A stretch of 9,182 nucleotides of DNA from Treponema sp. (GTDB taxonomy: Bacteria; Spirochaetota; Spirochaetia; Treponematales; Treponemataceae): NCBI GenBank assembly GCA_017453705.1, contig JAFTEK010000035.1, forward strand, positions 1-9,182, written 5' to 3'. The position numbers were made by a program, and so were the translations under genes. The notes under the pieces are model-generated. The model was given only the letters and a program-made list of their open reading frames with translations. It was not told where the DNA came from and did not search any database. Numbering within the stretch: position 1 is the first letter of the stretch; each line of letters starts with the position of its first letter. This document shows, piece after piece, positions 7,493 to 9,182 of this stretch.

Positions 7493-8206
7493 ATGCTCTA
7501 CAAATACGAAACACACCTGCACACATGCGAGGCGAGTGCCTGCGGGACTTCACGAGGTGCGGAATACATTTCTGTATACAAAAAACTTGGCTATGACGGA
7601 ATATTCGTCACAGACCACTTCTTTGGCGGGAACACGGCGGTTTCAGCCGAACTTGACTGGAAAGCGAGAATCGAACAATATTGTTCGGGATATGAGAATG
7701 CCCTTGCAGAGGCGGAGAGGCAGAACGAGAGGGATGGCGGTTCTTTCAAGGTCTTTTTCGGGATTGAGCAGACGTTCAGGGGCGATGACTACCTGATTTA
7801 TGGGCTGGGCAAGGAATGGCTGCTCGCCCACCCGGAGGTGGAGTCTATGGGGCATGGACAGCTGTTTGATGCTGTGAACCGGGAGGGCGGCCTTATGATA
7901 CAGGCTCATCCCTTCAGGCTTCGTGACTATATCAGGGCTATCCACCTGCATCCGCGCGAGGTGCATGGGGTGGAAGTCTATAACGGCGGCAACAAGCCGG
8001 CCGAGAATGAGCTTGCGGAGCTTTATGCCCGGCAGTACGGCTTTCCTGTCACAAGCGGTTCTGACATACATAACGTGGCTTTTGCCTTGGAGGAAAAAGG
8101 GGAGGGAAAGATGCATGTCGGTGGCATGGCCTTTGACAGTCCCCTTGCCAGTATCGCGGACTACATAAGCCGCATTAAGAATAAGGAAGGAGCTGTAATA
8201 AAGTGA
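7493..8206 (+). CDS. PHP-domain metal-dependent phosphoesterase
   Basis: 237 residues. The start is fixed by the first metal motif, which sits only seven residues in. PHP enzymes use a two- or three-metal centre to hydrolyse phosphate esters. The ligands are all here in order: HLH (8-10), TDH (40-42), GIE (90-92), QAHPFR (137-142) and SDIHN (190-194). The fold is a single compact PHP domain with no polymerase or extra domain. It resembles the small 'PHP domain / histidinol-phosphatase-like' proteins of anaerobes, which act on unknown small substrates. Nothing in the context points to histidine synthesis. It stands alone between the cysK promoter region and a convergent glycosyltransferase gene whose stop is four bases away, and no terminator fits between them. 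Confidence 0.8.
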   Translation: MLYKYETHLHTCEASACGTSRGAEYISVYKKLGYDGIFVTDHFFGGNTAVSAELDWKARIEQYCSGYENALAEAERQNERDGGSFKVFFGIEQTFRGDDYLIYGLGKEWLLAHPEVESMGHGQLFDAVNREGGLMIQAHPFRLRDYIRAIHLHPREVHGVEVYNGGNKPAENELAELYARQYGFPVTSGSDIHNVAFALEEKGEGKMHVGGMAFDSPLASIADYISRIKNKEGAVIK

Positions 8207-8210
8207 CGGC

Positions 8211-9065
8211 TCAGAGATGTAGAAGACGCTTTATTTTGCCAAGCTTCCTGCGTATCCCTATCCGAATTGTTTCCTTGAAATCAATTATGGTTTTAAGCTT
8301 GCTTTTTGATTTTTGCCTGTCCCTCAGTTGAAGTATTGGCTCTTCTCTCCACAGCCTCTCAAGCTCGGCGGGGCTTTCTGGTGTAAAATTACAGACTGGC
8401 TCCGTCGCAAAATGATTTGACCTTAGGAGTAGGGTAAACAGGCTCTGGTCATGCCTGTTTTCATGGAAACTTGGATGATTAGGCAGAATGGAAGGACTGT
8501 CATCAAAGTAGTGTAAGTTTTCATAATCCATTAGTCTGTCCCATCGCTCAATCAGGTTGATAGTATACGGATTCTTTTTCAAAAAGATTGTCGTAGCCTG
8601 TAACTGTCCTTCCATGAAGTCTTTTTCTGAAAGCTTGTCCTTGAACAAGTTGTTTGTATCCATTTTTGTCCAGGAATAGCTGTTGTACTCTGGTGTAAGT
8701 CCAGTCACCAAAATATCCTGTTTCCCGACAATATCAATATAATGGAGCAGCTTGTCTTTTGCCTTTGGGTTTAGATGGCATCCTGCATCACAATATAGAA
8801 GGATGTCATTGGCTTTCATCTTGTTTAGGACTTTTTTTATTACGGCAGGTTTCCATGACCAGTATCCATAACCCCTTTTTGTTCCTGTAGCGGAGATAAT
8901 TCTATTGCAGCGGCGTTTTGCATAGAAAGGAAGACTCTTTTCTGTAAATAATCTTACCCCCCCCCTCTTGAATACTCCCATATTCAATGCCTGTTTTTTT
9001 ATCCGTTTAAGACTTGGAAGCATAGATGAGTCGGCAAAGGAACAGAAAAATATTGAATATTCCAT
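8211..9065 (-). CDS. Capsule/surface-type glycosyltransferase-like protein with an in-frame poly-G tract
   Basis: 284 residues. The N-terminus MEYSIFFCSFADS, then SLKRIKKQA, followed by RGYGYWSWKP (64-73), NDILLYCDAGCHLN (86-99), GQLQATTIFLKKN (153-165) and RHDQSLFTLLL (204-214), matches a group of small cytoplasmic sugar transferases found in capsule and LPS loci of Helicobacter, Campylobacter and gut anaerobes. YCDAGC would be the metal/nucleotide-sugar motif. The tail is strongly basic (KSKSKLK, IRRKLGKIKR), perhaps for membrane contact. Codons 34-37 contain nine consecutive G (8957-8965). The frame is open as read, but one G fewer gives an immediate TAA and one G more a stop about 20 codons on. 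Donor and acceptor cannot be told. A further minus-strand ORF upstream suggests a surface-polysaccharide cluster beyond the window. Confidence 0.7.
   Translation of the reverse strand: MEYSIFFCSFADSSMLPSLKRIKKQALNMGVFKRGGVRLFTEKSLPFYAKRRCNRIISATGTKRGYGYWSWKPAVIKKVLNKMKANDILLYCDAGCHLNPKAKDKLLHYIDIVGKQDILVTGLTPEYNSYSWTKMDTNNLFKDKLSEKDFMEGQLQATTIFLKKNPYTINLIERWDRLMDYENLHYFDDSPSILPNHPSFHENRHDQSLFTLLLRSNHFATEPVCNFTPESPAELERLWREEPILQLRDRQKSKSKLKTIIDFKETIRIGIRRKLGKIKRLLHL
8957..8965 (-). repeat. Homopolymer (G)9 tract within the glycosyltransferase gene
   Basis: Nine C on the plus strand, nine G in the coding strand, inside codons 34-37. Tracts of this length slip during replication and act as on/off switches in many surface-glycan genes of host-associated bacteria. 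Confidence 0.75.
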
Positions 9066-9073
9066 GAGTAAAA

Positions 9074-9100
9074 ACTATAGCAACGAAGTCCTGTTGTCAA
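9074..9100 (-). promoter_or_regulatory. Possible promoter of the glycosyltransferase gene
   Basis: TTGACA (9095-9100) and TATAGT (9074-9079) on the minus strand, with a rather short 15-base spacer. The -10 ends eight bases before the ATG and no Shine-Dalgarno is seen, so the mRNA may be leaderless or nearly so. Confidence 0.4.
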
Positions 9101-9122
9101 TATTTCCGTGAATCCCAAGTGT

Positions 9123-9182
9123 TCATTTTACTTTCCCGCACCTTTTGTAAATCAGCTCCCCCAGGGTCTGGTATAGCTGGTC
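9123..9182 (-). CDS. C-terminal end of an unidentified protein (partial)
   Basis: The last 19 codons and the TGA of a minus-strand reading frame that enters from the right edge: DQLYQTLGELIYKRCGKVK. The segment is amphipathic and basic, like a normal protein end, but too short to assign a family. A second frame is also open here, so the call rests on composition and on its position upstream of the glycosyltransferase in the same direction. Confidence 0.4.
   Translation of the reverse strand, partial: DQLYQTLGELIYKRCGKVK

Overview
The window looks like part of the chromosome of an anaerobic, probably host-associated bacterium. The mix is a clostridial/spirochaetal-type nitrogenase-iron-protein cluster, a DUF3791/DUF3990 toxin-like remnant, and a glycosyltransferase interrupted by a poly-G tract. 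It would fit a Treponema-like spirochaete, but no marker here proves the taxonomy.

Left part (1-2402), visibly AT-rich. On the minus strand it begins with the 5' end of an HD-type hydrolase gene that has a clear promoter. A minus-strand XRE regulator remnant follows, with its own terminator hairpin. Divergent from it are a truncated DUF3791-DUF3990 (ADP-ribosyltransferase-like toxin) gene and a tightly coupled small gene. A plus-strand membrane protein with a CxxC...CxxC zinc-ribbon-like motif closes this part. It reads like an accessory region with decaying toxin/regulator pieces.

Central part (2465-7331), more GC-rich and all on the minus strand. Transcription order is cysK (cysteine synthase), a compact radical-SAM NifB, a stand-alone NifX-type protein (equivalent to the C-terminal domain usually fused to NifB), NifH (nitrogenase iron protein), a second NifX-type protein with a Gly/Cys-rich insert, and a cystathionine gamma-synthase/lyase-type PLP enzyme. 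Small gaps and overlaps (8 nt nifB/nifX, 17 nt nifH/nifX) point to translational coupling. A good TTGACA-type promoter with nested inverted repeats precedes cysK. A terminator-like hairpin, a perfect AATTAC-TGG-GTAATT palindrome and an extended -10 lie between cysK and nifB. An AT-rich hairpin ends the run after the last gene. The set can plausibly make NifB-co and supply a reductase, next to sulfur-amino-acid genes, but no nifD, nifK, nifE or nifN is present. That absence is the most interesting feature of the window: either the catalytic partner is encoded elsewhere, or this is a nitrogenase-like system linked to sulfur metabolism.

Right part (7332-9182). A 23-bp tandem repeat sits in the cysK/PHP intergenic region. 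It is followed by a plus-strand PHP-domain phosphoesterase and, convergent with a 4-bp gap, a minus-strand glycosyltransferase whose reading frame crosses a run of nine G (contingency-locus style). The window ends in the 3' tip of another minus-strand ORF.
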